DNA of 64,000 nt from Dastarcus helophoroides (GCA_028583605.1 CM053329.1:1736001-1800000), one strand, 5' to 3'. Positions 1-13,000 are shown, counted from the first letter of the stretch. A program made the numbers and translations. The notes: generated by a model not told the origin, from the letters alone.

Positions 1-728
1 CTTCATAATTCGCATGAGAATTATATAGGGTTCCAAATTCTCTTGTGAAATAAAGTAAAGCAATATATTTTCTGGTTAAAACCTTAATTACCTATTTTCA
101 ATGATAAAATTAAAAAATTAATAATGCAGACAAGTTCAGTGCAATTATTGAAGTTAAAAATGAAAAAAAATCGAATTCTCGATGTAAATAATTGAAGTGG
201 AAATGTGTAGCTCCTAAAAATGGTTTCTAGAATAGGCGTTCCAGTTTAATTTACAAAAGCGAATGAATATTTCTGTTGACCGCATCAAGAGAACGATTGC
301 ACGTTTCTGATACTTCTTGCAACGACTGATTCTTTTTCGCTAAATTTTGTGCACAAAAAATGAATCAATGTAGTAAATACTCTAGTTAAGTCGAACGTAT
401 CAAGCTGTATTGTTTTCATCCCACAATTCAGGTCTCTCGTCGTATTCACCTATTAATGTTAAAGTTTTATCCGTTGACCAATTAAATATATTTATTTGAA
501 CAAATATTAATAGTTGCACTGGAACAAATATTACGAAACAAATGTTTTCGTTTCCCGTGAAACATGTAGGCAACAAGAAAAAACGTGTTTACTTAATTTT
601 GTAGCCCAGAGATCACCCATGTGGAATAGGTCTTCTTAAGAAGCTAATGGTGAGTACGCTCAAGATCAAAAAAAATGCAAATGACCAGCATGGGAAAATC
701 TTTACTCCAAATAAGGTGAAATGGGCAA
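1..728. other. AT-rich DNA without recognised gene
   Basis: I see no coding region, splice-flanked open segment or clear element end here. The sequence is AT-rich with short homopolymer runs. Confidence 0.5.
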
Positions 729-935
729 GCGCTGATACAATTTTTTCTGTTCAACTTTAACAGGGAATTGAAGAACTCGTGCCATTACTTTCTGACCAGT
801 TACATTTGTAGACATATTCCAAAATTATGGAAAGAGGTTAAGGTGATTTTCATTCCCAAAATGGGAAGACCTGAGGCGGTGAAATCATACCGCATCATTA
901 GCCTTACATCCCAACGAATTCAAGTATTTCTTGGA
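729..935 (+). pseudogene. Reverse transcriptase fragment of a Jockey/R1-like LINE
   Basis: Translation shows QGIEELVP, then in a shifted frame the segment IPKLWKEVKVIFIPKMGRPE followed by VKSYRIISLTS. This is the start of the reverse transcriptase domain in non-LTR retrotransposons, where the usual pattern is a Lys-rich VxFIPKxGK stretch followed by KSYRPISLTS. The Pro of RPISLTS is replaced by Ile. The two parts lie in different frames and homology ends after about 65 residues, so no catalytic YADD region remains. No neighbouring part of the element is recognisable. It is a dead scrap; the clade (Jockey versus R1) is inferred only from the motif style. Confidence 0.75.
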
Positions 936-1586
936 ATCAAGTCTCCTCTCTCCCCTTGTAATTAGAAAACCGATAAATATTTTAGAAACAAACCGACATT
1001 CGTGTAACAGTGTGAGACGCCAAGAGCTCAGCTATTTTTCTGTGCTATAAAGTCGATGCAGAGTAATTTTTTTAATTTCCAACTATTTGTGAATCTTCTG
1101 GGCTTGCCTAGCGCACATAAATCCTGCTAATGGAACAATTTCTGCTCTTATTTATAAAAATTACTCAAAGTGACCACCAATATGGAAATGCCAAGGCTAT
1201 TTATTTTCTTTTATTTCAATGCCAGCTATGTGTTATATCCGATCTTTTTGGGCGAGCATTTTTTATGTAAAGAGATATACTAATAAGATTAGTAGTAATA
1301 GTTTTAGGGTAGTTTATATGTTTATTACGAAACTGGGACAAAATTGCACACAAGATAAATAAACTACATTTTAAGTACAACCTTCTCTAGATATATCAGC
1401 CACTGGTTAAGTTGTGTAAATTAATTTTTAGACTTTTGGAAAGGAAATGAATAGGTATGGAGTTATGCCAAATTTCATTTAATTGTCTATTACCCGTTTC
1501 GCAAATAATAATTAACAGATATAATCAGAACCTAACCTTTCAGACCCATTAACTTGGAAACGAAGCATTTTACGACGTATGGTTAT
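936..1586. other. AT-rich DNA without recognised gene
   Basis: No open frame, splice-flanked exon or element boundary was recognised in this interval. Confidence 0.4.
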
Positions 1587-2470
1587 ACAGATTGTGTCGA
1601 TTAGTACGGTAAAGCTTTGCAGCTCCTACAGATTTTTCTCTAACAACAATATTTTTGGTACGAAGGCACATTAGCATAAGGCGCACATTCTAAAATTATT
1701 TTTTACGATACAGGATGAACATACACAGTGTGGTGCACTAAAGTTGCCTTTTATTAAATAAAACATCCTATAAATTTTAACATATTTGAATCTCTTACAA
1801 AATGCTGATTTAATAAGATGAAATAATAGGGGTCTGTGATTAACAGTTTCCGACATATTTAGAAAAATAATGAACACTTAGTCTAAACTGCAAGCTCGCC
1901 TGAAAGGCGGGAAACATCCATCTAAATGATTTGATTTTTGGTGCTGATTATTTCAAAATATCCATTTCTTAGAAAATGATGGAATTTTGATTATCAAACG
2001 CGAAATTATTTTTTTTTCAAAAATTCAAATGGTTCACCCTGTATAATATTTTCTATTTTTGTTAAGCAACAATTAGGCTTTGATTTAATGTAAGAATTTG
2101 TGGGTCTAGCTCTCATCGAAAAAAGTTCAATATGGCGTCCATAACAAATAATAAAGTTGACATAATTTTCTCGGAAGCAGTTGACTTTAGAAAAAAATAG
2201 CGTATACCAGAAAAAAGGCTTTGAAAAAAATTGAATAGTGGTTTTTTTATCGAACTTCAGATAAACAAATTACAGCTGATTAATAAAAATGGCAATTTTC
2301 AGTTTTCTACTAAATAAAACCAAGAACATTTGAAATTCAATTGTTTTCTCAGCAGTATATTGTAAAGCATTAAATTCTGCAATATTTGGCTCATTTAAGT
2401 TTCCTTGTATCTATAACCGTTTCCGATATCCCTATTTGATTCAATCTGTATACTTTCAATCAGAAAAATA
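1587..2470 (+). repeat. Dispersed repeat family R, longest copy
   Basis: The head (CGATTAGTACGGTAAAGC and what follows to about 2120) recurs at 35338 on the plus strand and at 40737 on the minus strand. Shared landmarks include GTGGTGCACTAAAGT, ATAGGGGTCTG and GAAAGGCGGGAAACA. The second part, from CAATATGGCGTCC at about 2131, matches both arms of the inverted repeat at 17.8-19.2 kb (landmarks ACAGCTGATTA, ATTCAATTGTTTTCTC, CATTAAATTCTGC). This copy therefore joins two blocks found separately elsewhere. It has no coding potential. It is probably a non-autonomous transposon family of unknown superfamily. Confidence 0.7.
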
Positions 2471-2950
2471 TGAGGACTTCACAAAAGGAATAATATTATA
2501 ATATATAGAATGTTTCTTTTGTTCGGAAAAAAAAACGTAGGTGGAATTCTATTATTTTGCGACGGTCTAGTTTTGTTTGGTTGACAGATTAAAAAAATTT
2601 CAGAAAAACCCTGCAAGTTTTTGTAAGATATGTTGTGTATTTTTTAAAAATGAACCCTGTAGAGGAGGGGCAAATTATATGAGAAAACCCTGTACATCCC
2701 ACACACTAATGTAATATGAACACAATCTGGCACTGGTGCTATCTTCGTAACTCGTTGAAGCGAAACACGGCTTCGTTAAGCGCGTCATTTGTTTACAATT
2801 TATTTGGCTAATTAAGGGAATTTTTTGCTATGTGGGGTGCTCATTAAGCGACATGTCATTACATTTTTAATGTATAGGTTGTTTAAAAAACAAAACATCT
2901 AATTTCTATAAAATAGAATTGTTAAAAACTCATTTTTTTAATGTGTTCAT

Positions 2951-3106
2951 GTCGCAGGCATTTAGAATAACGCGGTTTTTAGCTAAAAGTCTAGGCAATT
3001 TGGTAAACACCGGCAAAAAACATAGTAATAAAATATTTTTTTATTTGATTGGCTCAAACTAGTCATTTACCTAAAAGACACTATGTATCAGGCGAATAAG
3101 TGAATC
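2951..3106 (+). repeat. Left inverted arm of the 3-4.7 kb element
   Basis: It pairs with 4562-4682 on the opposite strand. The left arm has about 35 extra bases after GTCGCAGGCATTTAG that the right arm lacks. Confidence 0.7.
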
Positions 3107-3599
3107 AGACGTTATTTTCCTATATGACTCAGATAACTTAATATGTTACTCAAACGACAAATTCGCTTCAGGTGTTCAGCAAAAGCTAAGAAGTCATAAA
3201 AGAAAAAGGTGTACAAAATATTTAGGGTCAAAAGGGAGGTGCTAAAAAAATGTTTGGAAATTTTAATAAAAAAATTAAAAAAGGATACCTCTGAGCTAAA
3301 AAAGACAAGATATTGTTCATGTTATTCTAAAAAAAATGGTTATTTCGAAATGCCATTTCAATGCAATTTCATCTATTTGCAGAATTACTTACTGAAGTTT
3401 CCGACGATATTATTTACACTAAATTTAAAGAACAGGGTTTTAATAAATGTCTGGGCAACTTATTAAAAATGCAGTATTCCACAAAAAAATTGCCATTGCG
3501 CAAATTCAATATCACAGTTCATCATCTTGTTGCAATTACATATTTTTATGTTTTGTGTGTTTATTCCGTTCGCAGATAGATAGTTTTCAATTGAGACAT

Positions 3600-3770
3600 T
3601 CTTGAAATATCCTTTTCTACAGTTTACAATTACGCCATTGGCTCGCGTTACACTCTAAATAGAACATGACTTTGCAGAAATAAATAAGGCGGCGTTAAGT
3701 CCGGGGATTAAGGTGGCCAATCTACTGCAATTCACATGCTATTTAAGATTATTTAGATCTGCTGGATGGG
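3600..3770 (-). pseudogene. Mariner-like DDE transposase, C-terminal fragment
   Basis: The minus strand translates to DWPP-stop-SPDLTPPYLFLQSHV, which fits the conserved mariner/Tc1 block W-P-x-x-S-P-D-L-x-P-x-D-x-x-x-W that carries a catalytic Asp. Here the Arg before SPDLTP is a stop codon, the acidic residue after LTP is replaced by Pro-Tyr, and another stop follows soon after. The N-terminal helix-turn-helix part is absent. The fragment lies between the inverted arms described above, which may be its own ends. It cannot encode an active enzyme. Confidence 0.7.
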
Positions 3771-3996
3771 GATAAAAGAGAAACGGTTCGCTTCCATGTT
3801 ATCAAAATGCTTTCGAGAGATTTTTGATATTATTTGTTTTCTTTCTAAGGACTGTTCTTAAAATAAATGTCTTTTATGATTTTTTGTTTGGTTAGTACAT
3901 ATTTACCATTTTTATTAACGACAACAGCGAACAGAGTTTGAAATATTTTTCTAAAAGGCTAAAACAAACCCATCATTTGAATAAAATACTAATTTG

Positions 3997-4516
3997 ATAA
4001 CGAAGTCTTCCACGGCCAGAGTCAGTACAGGATATACTTCTTCCGGGATTGGACCGTGTCAAAGAACTACTAAAAGTGTTCGACGTTTCGCCCACCCTCG
4101 TAGGGGGCTTCTTCAGGAACAAAGAAAAGAAACAATAAATGAAAAGAGGAATATGAGGGAATATGCAAAAATGAAAGAATGAAAAGGCCACTTTCAAAAT
4201 ATCAGAGCACGGTAACTTAGTATGTCCACCATACCAGAGGCGAAACTCTTCTGAATTAAAAATTGGTACAAAGGATAAGAAAGTTTAGACAGAAGAGCAC
4301 GGTAACTCAGTATGTCCAACATACTAGAGGCGAAACTGTTCTTCTCAATTGGCCTTTTCCTTCTTTTGTTTTTGCATATTCCCTCATATTCCTTGTTTTA
4401 TTTATTGTTTCTCTTCTTTGTTCCTGAAGAAGCCCCCTACGATGGTGGGCGAAAGGTCGAACACTTTTAGTAGTTCTTTGACACGGTCCAATCCCGGAAG
4501 AAGTATATCCTGCACT
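3997..4516. mobile_element. Fold-back element with internal 90-bp tandem repeats, copy 1
   Basis: The left arm (3997-4190) and right arm (4349-4516) are inverted copies of each other. Landmarks are TTCTTCCGGGATTGGACCG, AAGAACTACTAAAAGTGTTC, GTAGGGGGCTTCTTCAGGAA and GGAATATGAGGGAATATGC. The core between them holds about one and a half copies of a 90-bp unit (units start at 4204 and 4294). The right arm stops before the TGACTCTGGCC end seen in the left arm, so it is slightly truncated. A second copy lies at 30522-30945. Short open frames here only read through the repeat. The superfamily is not known to me. Confidence 0.8.
4204..4345 (-). repeat. 90-bp tandem repeat (about 1.6 units)
   Basis: AGAGCACGGTAACT begins at 4204 and again at 4294, exactly 90 bases apart. 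The same unit is repeated on the plus strand from 30522. It forms the core of the fold-back element. Confidence 0.85.
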
Positions 4517-4561
4517 AAAATTTTAATTTATATCAGTCATGTAGAAAAATAATTGTTAGTT

Positions 4562-4682
4562 TACTTACTCGCCTTATGAGCAGTGTCTTTTAGGTACACG
4601 ACTAATTTCTTCCAGTCAAATAGCAAAATATGTGATGATTTCTTCATTTGCCGGTGTTTACCAAATTTTAAATGCCTGCGAC
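4562..4682 (-). repeat. Right inverted arm of the 3-4.7 kb element
   Basis: It is the reverse-complement partner of 2951-3106, sharing the CCTAAAAGACACT and GGTAAACACCGGCAAA landmarks. Confidence 0.7.
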
Positions 4683-7600
4683 TTGACACTGATTTAATTA
4701 GTGTATTCGAAAAACAATATTATATGCAATAGACACTATAGAGTATAGACCTATATTACATTATATAGGAGAAAAATTTTAAACAAATCTAAAATTATTT
4801 GGTAACTAAGCTTACCAAACAATTACTTGCCTTAATTTTTTCGATGGTCCACATGTCAAATAATTTCCAAATTCTTGATAATCAGACTGGTTCCTGAATC
4901 AAATCTAAATAAATAAAGGAACCTCTAGAGATAGGTATGGAAATATGTAATTCAAATTGATAGCATGTTATATTGTTCGCGGAATATTTTAATGAGATCA
5001 TTACATAAAAAAATGAGTTATTGCCAATTCATCAATATTCAAATTTGGTGTTATTTTTGAACAGCCTGTATATTAGAAGTTCTTATTTACTATTTGATCA
5101 GATTGCCCCGTGGAACCGTGATAAAAAATCACAATTTTATTAGGTACTGTGATGAGTAGCCGTCGTGATTAAATCCAGGTCAAGTTGATTAAATGTGATG
5201 CGCGACCAAAACCAGTGATTGTATCTAGTTTTTCAAAATTGTCGAATTTTGCTCATCTTTAAAAATTTTCGAAGAATAATTTACTTTCGATTTTCGGACC
5301 CAATTTGTCTACGTTGTGTTTAAAATTATTTTATTCCAATAAATTGTAACCCCAGCTCGTAGAGTCGACAGGGAAGTGTTATCAAATTCAAACAACAATT
5401 GACCTCAACGTTTTATTACAATTGGTCAAAAAATAAATAAACAAAATTTCAAGCTTGTGATTTTCAAGTGTTCTTAAACATAATACAACAAAATAAAAGT
5501 GAACCTGTTTGTTTCAACTTGTTTAAATTTGCTGGACACAGATCTGAGAGAAATATTTCTTTAGAAAATTAAGAGAATTCATTAAGCACAAATAATCTGA
5601 CATTCTTTGTCTAACTCTTTCGCTCGTATATGGTGCGTCGGTTATTAATTTCCCAAAGTTTATTTTAACCCTAATAATCGCAATATTTTCCCCAGCTGGG
5701 CCATTTAGTTTGTACTCAAAGGTTTTCAAACCAAATGCAATTAACTTTGTACCTGATTATGGGTGGGTGTTCGCTGGTTAATTTGTACACAGAGGTTCTC
5801 AAACTATTTTCAGGTGTCTGCTTTTATTCCCCAATTCTTGTAAGTTTTGTCGCTTCTTTATTCAAGCATTCGTCACATAGCATAGAGTTTTTTGTCGAAG
5901 CTTTGAGCTAACAATATCCAAAGGATAATGCTACGAGAAAATGGAGCTCAAGCTTGGAAATGAAGTTGTGATTTATCGTCATAAATCAAATTTTTTTCAA
6001 TGTTGATTCAATCTTACTCATTCCTCGTTCTCTCACTCTTTCTTTCTTTCCTTTGTTAACTTGTTCCTTTGTTTGTTTTTCTGTTTTTCTCATTCCAAAC
6101 TCAATCATTCGTACTCAAACCAGTGTCATAAAATAGACTAGAAATATTGTTCAGGTTTCGTAGAACTTTCTGAGCAGAATTTTCCCTTCCAACACTACAT
6201 CTACTTCTACGGCTACTAGTCTAATAGAAGGGGCGTTTTTCTGGCTTAGAAAGTAGTTTGACTTAGCACAAAAAAAAACATTTAAATTAAAATTAGAAAC
6301 TGGCAATAAGTTCTCATTTCTTTCGTCAAAACGTCTCCCTAACGAGAGCTGATGCTGATACTGCTCCTTCACCGACGTTAGTACTCCCCATTTATCAACA
6401 GATCTATAAGGCTCTCTTTGGGCCAGGTTGTCTTGTCCTATATTTTTGGGATTCAAGCAACCTACGAAGGAGAATCTGCGAATGAGGTAGCACTAGGTGA
6501 ATACACCAAAACAAGAACTAGGTAAGAGCTCACTGTGGCTTATGCCCACGTTTCTAAAACTTGCAGAACATCATCAGTAAAACCCAAATATATGTGTCTG
6601 CTGCCAGTTGCCGGACGTTTGTGGTGAAGGGTATAAATTATTTTGGAACCCCTGGAAACTCAGCTTCCAACAGCAGAACACTAACATCGACCTTAAGGAA
6701 ATGAAAATGTTTGTATGAAGCGAATGCGCTTTATTTCCTTTTCGTTTTCTTGTCTTTGTATTTTTTTTTATTTTGTTTTATTTTTGTTTCCTTTTTTTTT
6801 GAAACTGAGACTTGTAGTAGTTGCACCAATCAGCGGTAGGGTTCTTGGCCCTATAATTATTTTCTAACAACGACTTTCTCATTCATTTGGTTTGTTGTGG
6901 AATTTTTTAAATTCCTTTCTCTTTTTTTTTGTATGCCCCACAACCCCATATTGATCAAAATTTGGAACAAGTATTTTTCTCAAATTTTAGGAAAAGTTAA
7001 TTGAATCATATAAGAGCGAAAAACCAACAAATAAGATCATCGGTCAATTTAAAATTTACTTGCCTATTTTTTTTTTTCGTAGCAAACATCACACAAATGG
7101 CACAAGAACTTCACGTTGAACAGAAATTGTTTTTTTTTGTGTTTATTTACGTTAATTAGCACAAACCAAAGCATTTTTTTTTAAGCTCCCGCATTTCGTA
7201 CTCGTTTTTATAAGTTCGGAAGTTGACCATAATTTTTAAACTAATTTCATCGAAGTTTAGTACTTGACTACCCTGTAAATTTCTTTACATCTTTACGGAG
7301 TTTTATCTTTTTATTCCCCTACCCTTAACTTCTGGGGACCGAAAGACATCCTCTGCATCTCGCTAGAGGGCATGAGGATGCAGAATTTCTACTAATTTAA
7401 ATATTTCTAATCCAAATTAGCCCTTAAATAAATTTTGAAAAGGATTCTTAAAGTGAAAATCAAACTGCAAACCCATTTTAAATGATACCATCCCCTTATC
7501 TTACAAGTTTTACTTCGATAACTGAAATTTAAATAACTTACAATTGTACATGTTTATAAGGGCCTTTTTCGAACGTCAAATTCCTCTAGTCTACCACCAC

Positions 7601-9943
7601 ATGGTCTTGTCGAGATATTTGCTACGGTCTCCGTTATTAATACTTTACCCTTATTTATTACTCTACTTTTCAGCGGTCCTTCAAAACTAACATGTTATTT
7701 TACTCAGTTTAGGTATCTGTGCTTGAAACAAACCAGGCCTAACAAATAACCCTTATCTAATTTGTGAACGCTAAGAAATCTGTTTCTCACGCAAAACGTT
7801 ATGTTACAAAGAATTTTTGTAATAAGTTGGAGATTTAATATTTCCAAGAAAAATTGAATAAAATTCAATTAAATAAAACAAACGAGGAAATAGAACAATT
7901 TAGTAGAACTCGACTCACCACAGTACCTTGTATTTCTAGAGCATATTAAGATTTTATTGGAAGTGTGAAAAAAGAACATTTTTCAAGAAAATTGCAATGA
8001 TCTCAAAAACGGTTATAGATAAAGACAAAGTCTATTTAAAATTTCATAACAAATTTAAAACACAGTCTATTTAAAATTGCATAACAAATTTTAAAACAAA
8101 ATAATATAGAGGGTGTACCATTCAAAATTACAAAGTTTGGGTCCACTTTCGATATAACCAGGAGTGCTACAAAGTTGATATTATATTATTTATAGAGGTT
8201 ACGTGTCGAAATACCAATATCCAAATATTCAAAATTTAAATCAGGGTAGTTTTTAAAACAATTTTAATGAACGATGAGGGTAGGCACCCTGCAGAAAAAA
8301 CTGCCTAATCATTGATTATTTTGTTACAATAAGTTGCTTTTAGTGGCTATGATTTTTCATAGAAGTGCTTTTTAAAAATTTGACGAAATTTGATGAAAGA
8401 GTAATCTTTAGTTTTTTAGCGGGTTAGATTTAGGGTCTCCACCTTTTAATTCAACAAATAATGTATATTTGTTGTTAAGGATACAGAAAATAAACAGATT
8501 GTTTCAAAATAAAATATTTTATATTTTTACTTCATTATTTTGCTTAAGCACAGTTGTTATTATTTTTACAAATATTCAACAAATAATTGTTACCGTTAAA
8601 CATTCTTGATGTTTTGTTATATTAATTTTATTTTGTCATTTAGAAGTCAAAATGATAAAACGTCAAGATACAGTTAAAGCTTTAAAGAAGTTGGGCATTT
8701 TCGTAATTTATAATTATAAGTTAAGATGAATGATTAATTTATTTTTTTATCAAATTCAGAGTTGCATGTTTCCTTTATCCCGCCACTTAAAATTCATTGC
8801 AGAAAACAACTATTTCTGTAAACGGCCAAGCGGCGGGAATCAGCAACAAAAAGGAAATTATTTTGAAGACATTTTGAAAATCATTGTTTGCCTCATGAAA
8901 TATTTGCTTCCTTTACCCTGCTTATATAAAATTACGATTAACTACGTAATCCTAGAAAAATCAACCTGTGTAAAATTCAATTATTTTCGCGAACTTTATT
9001 GTTCTCATAAAGTATAAAGTAGAATTGTCAAAAATGACATACAACACTTAACTGCAAAGTCTAAGTCTAAATAGATTTTTAGAACTTTTATAAGGAATAT
9101 AAAACCATTGATACCGTACTACCGACTGCTTGAAAACTAACTCCATATTCGTAAACAAGGAAAACTTGGAGTTATTTTCGCACCTATCAAGTGCCTTCTA
9201 ACTTTCTTATGAACCGAGCCAGTTCTTTAAAAACTCCTTTGCCACTTGCACATTGCGAATGTATCGTCTTAAAGTGAAGTAATATATGCTCATTGAATAC
9301 AGAAGAACCGCAAACGCAGAAACTTCTTTTGTTCTCTTTGTTATTCCTTGTTCGCTCGTGCTACTTAAATTATACAGCATATGCCTGCTTTGAGTAAAAT
9401 AAACATTTACGTGAAACGCTGAAAAGGTCTTCCATGCGCTTCAGTTTGGAAGTGGTTTCCTCGTGCTCTGAAAATGCGAAATTTGATTTGGAGAATCCGA
9501 AGAGATTGTTTCATATTCTAAGAACATAACATTCATTTCATATAGAAACTTGACCATACCGTTTTGTTAAATACTTTAAACTTATTTACAATCTATTTAA
9601 AATGATCCCTATTAAACGCAACTAATTTTTTTTTACCGTAGTTTTTATAACAACAAATACCTAAACATCAGAGCGTTCCCTTTCTTTAACATAGTTGTAG
9701 TTGATAAGATTTATTAAATTTTCTGAGCCGAATGCAGAACTTGATAATTTAACATTTTGAAGGCTTAATTCGGATCCCTTTTGTTTGTGAAAGCCACGAT
9801 GAAATAGGAAGCCTTAAAGAAGCTTAGAGACGGACTAATTAAATTATGCAAATCGTATTTGCGTATTAATCTTAAATACTACTGAAAGATTTGTGTTTGT
9901 TTTGTGTGGAAATTAAGGAAGGGGTTTTGAAACGATTATTTAC
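4683..9943. other. AT-rich, probably intronic DNA
   Basis: No gene is recognised. A polypyrimidine stretch rich in TTTC and TTTG lies near 6000-6110, and T-rich runs near 6740-6810. A somewhat GC-richer patch at about 6310-6720 has overlapping open frames that I do not recognise. The minus strand at about 7566-7700 has an open frame of roughly 45 codons containing GKVLITETVANISTRPCGG, also unidentified. AGAGGGTGTACCATTC near 8107 resembles the heads of common insect dispersed repeats. Confidence 0.45.
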
Positions 9944-10033
9944 CTTCTTCTTTCATAGTAGAATGGGTTTCCTTTTGCCCGTTTAGATCAGTGTATACAG
10001 TTGACTGCGACTTCATCATAGCCAGAGTTTTTC
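9944..10033 (-). CDS. Putative internal exon of an unidentified host gene (90 bp)
   Basis: On the minus strand a strong acceptor (pyrimidine tract TTTATTTTTCAG) is followed by 90 bases and the donor GAAG/GTAAAT. Only one frame is open: it gives KTLAMMKSQSTVYTDLNGQ followed by KETHSTMKEE. The exon starts with two bases that complete a codon and ends with one base left over. The single base left by the putative exon at 21665-21707 joins GA here to give a Gly codon, so the frames agree. The peptide is polar and Ser/Thr-rich with no recognised domain, and suggests a linker or cytoplasmic region. I do not recognise the gene. Transcript evidence would settle it; chance is possible but made less likely by the matching phases. 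Confidence 0.6.
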
Positions 10034-13000
10034 CTGAAAAATAAACAGCATAAAATCAGATACTAAAATTCACTGAACACATTGCTGTTTTAGATTTTTG
10101 TGAATACATAATTATAACAGTGAACAATGAGTTTACGTTAATAACTAATAAACTTTGTTAAAAATAAATATTATTTAATTTATTTGTTAGGTATAAACAT
10201 AAATTTATTAAAAATTTGTTCTTTCTTTACCATTTTATGTGGAAAATTTGAAAATGCTATTTATTTTTTATCAATAATTCCTATAAGCACAAGCTTTAAT
10301 TGAGAGAGAATCGGACGGTAGGATAACAGATCGTTTAAGAAAGTTAAAACGCACAAAAGAAGAAGAAATTTCTTTTTTAGAAGGCCGATATTTGACGAAA
10401 ATGTTGCGAATAAAAATGTCAGTGGTGATTTTGGACAAAGGAAGAGACGTTACACCGGTATGGAAGTAAAAATTTTTCCTAAAGAATACTTATAATTACC
10501 ATTCATTTCACAATCTAAGTCTAAAGCACAGTACCGGAAATTTTGTCATGTAGAACACTTGGAAATATCTTAAATTTATTGAAGATCATATTAAGATTAA
10601 CGCATTCTAAGTATCAAAGAAAATCCAACGGCTCTTTTACGTGACGTTGCTCCGGGCAATAGTACCAGAATCAATTACCTTAAAGCGCGTTAAAAAGAAA
10701 AAGTTTTATCTTTATCAATTTTTATACTTTCAACAATTAATGGGGTATTATCCAGTCCGTTGTAAACTAATACATGGGTATAAGATACACATGTTTTGCC
10801 CTTTTTTTGTTTTTTTTAATTACATTTATTTTAAGTGGAGAATCAACCCTAAAATTTGTATAAACTTTCACGCAAAGCGCAACAATTACACCCAACACTT
10901 CCAGACAGCTAACGTTTGAAGAAGAGGTAAACTCAAGGTGTGAAATTTATATTTTAAGCTTATTTTACTCAATGATTGAAACTTCTCAGAGATTAGTTTG
11001 TTTCATCTTTTTAATCCAAATCAAAAAGATTCTAATAACACCATCTGGTTCTAACAGAATTGAGCACGTTCAGTTTGCGATAATTTTTCTCCCAGTAGAA
11101 TAGGTATTGGAAGACAAGGTTTTCTAGAATGGGCATTCATATTTCCAGATTTAACCATATTCCACACCACGACAGTTGGTCGTGGTTTGCTCTATTGTAG
11201 AAAAATTACAAAAAACACGACTGTTCGCCAAATACGAGATAACTTATAGTTCGTGTCTCATTTTTTACCAGGTATTTCGTAAAACAACAATTATTTTTAT
11301 AAGCCTTCTGTGGTCAATTTCTCTAAAATGAATGCTACTGGTCGTGTTATCCTTCCCCGAAGGGATTAAAAAAAGTGTGGCTTTTTGAAAAAAAAAATAT
11401 TTATATTATCTTTTAAAAAATTAACATTCATTTTTAAGAGAATACATAATATATAACATATGTGACAAGTTAATTTTTCAACAGTTTTTGACGCCATTCG
11501 GAGAACATTCTATTTATTCTATCTGCAAATGCATTTTATTTACATTAAAGAAATGCCCAAATTCTTAAGGGATCGTTTTAGTTTATTTTTTATATTGTAA
11601 AAATAATGAAAAACTAATAATATAGTGGTAGTTTCATGATGGCGAAGCAAAACTTAACAAATTTGGTTTGTAACCAACGCTACTTAATGATACTATACAA
11701 CTTTTAACGCAAAAATAATAATCTCAAACTCCTAAATACGAGTTGACTTGCAGGGAAAAGCCACAAATTGTGTGTAGCAGCAAATGTGTTAAACAATGTT
11801 CTTGTTTTTACTGCAACGAATTTTTTCAGAATAGTTTCCAATTGATTTCGGAAATGCTTGATCAAATAGTTTAAATTTTTTAAATTAAAACGCAGTTTAT
11901 TAAAAAGAAATCAAAGTTGGGAATCGCAGATTCTTATGTTTTATACATATTACAGGTGAACTTCCTCTTAAATACAGTGTAAAAGAGTAAGACTTAGTTC
12001 ATTTACATTTTCGAGAAAAATTAATTTAACCAAAAGTTTCTTCTTTTCATTTCATATAAATTAATTTGTGTTCTTTGTTTAAATGATCACGAACGTTTCA
12101 AAGGACATGTCAGCTGACAATTTTGTCTTTAAATTACACTGAAGTTGCAACGTGATGAAGAATATTTTTTTGAAGCGCCTGTGGCATAAGGTATGTTCAA
12201 GTTATAAATAGTTTTGGAGACAAAAGTAGATTTTTATATGTTGAGCTTGAAAACGAACCTTGGTGCTTTTTGCGAAAATTAACTGTAAATTATAAAACCA
12301 GTTTACGTGGCGTACACTTTTTGTTTTATCAGAGACTATTTAAAGATAAACTTTTAAAATAAAGCCCAATAATAACTTTGATCATATAAAATATTGTAAT
12401 ATAGTTTTTATTTTTTTTCTTGTTTTTTAAAAAAGTGATTTTATTTCCCGAAAAACATATCTATGTGTATATTTTTCAAAATCGTTAAATGTAGAATCCA
12501 TCGTTGAACAGTCGTTAGAAAAAGGTTGGCAGCTCTTTCCGCGAAGACAAACGTACCAAAATTGTCAGCCTTTTTCGCACCCCAGAAGAAGGCAAGCTTG
12601 CAACGAAAGCATCCACGCAACGAGCTAATTTGTGCTTTTTAATGAAAAACTTAGGTACTTCTGTAATATTGTTCTTACGTAGTCAAATTATTTACACTTC
12701 CGTAGTAACTCCTTTTGTTTGTTTAGAAATAACGTTGCACTTTAATTATTGTTGTTTCTTTTTAATATAACGTAAAACATCAAAAAGTGAGGAATATACT
12801 GTTTTTCTATGTACTACATCTTTATTTTATGTGTACTTATCTGCTCATAAAGTGTCAACTGGGCTGTTCACACTCTGTTAATCTTTTTTTATATTATATG
12901 AATATTTCACTTAAGGTAACTATCATAAAATTAGGTTATCTGGCCAAGTTTTCTGGTGTAAGCATGCACACGCAGCCCTTACTCTCGATTGCAATATTTC

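Larger units (their letters stand above)
2951..4682 (-). mobile_element. Putative decayed mariner-like element with inverted ends
   Basis: Inverted arms at 2951-3106 and 4562-4682 enclose a minus-strand fragment of a mariner-type transposase. The right arm, read in reverse complement, shares GTCGCAGGCATTTA, TTTGGTAAACACCGGCAAA and ACCTAAAAGACACT with the left arm. A fold-back element (3997-4516) sits between the transposase fragment and the right arm. Without it the remainder is about 1.2 kb, a typical size for this superfamily. The transposase direction agrees with the right arm being the 5' end. That the arms and the transposase belong to one element is an inference. Confidence 0.45.

Noticed and set aside
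6151..6526. Overlapping open frames on both strands in a GC-richer patch, with a plus-strand CTAG/GTAAGA that resembles a donor
   Set aside because: No acceptor and frame combination is convincing and no peptide motif is recognisable.
7566..7705. Minus-strand open run of about 45 codons containing GKVLITETVANISTRPCGG
   Set aside because: It has no Met, no splice signals in frame and no family that I can name, and the run is short enough to be chance or an unidentified repeat.
7914..7950. Possible 17-bp minus exon ending in a GTGAGT donor downstream of the 90-bp exon
   Set aside because: The phase would fit, but the acceptor tract is weak and a 17-bp exon by sequence alone is too uncertain.
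8104..8290. Motif AGAGGGTGTACCATTC and similar AGGGTG/CGGGTG heads at 33815, 35339, 45612 and 46590
   Set aside because: They resemble starts of common insect repeats, but except for family R no matching end could be found, so no element was called.
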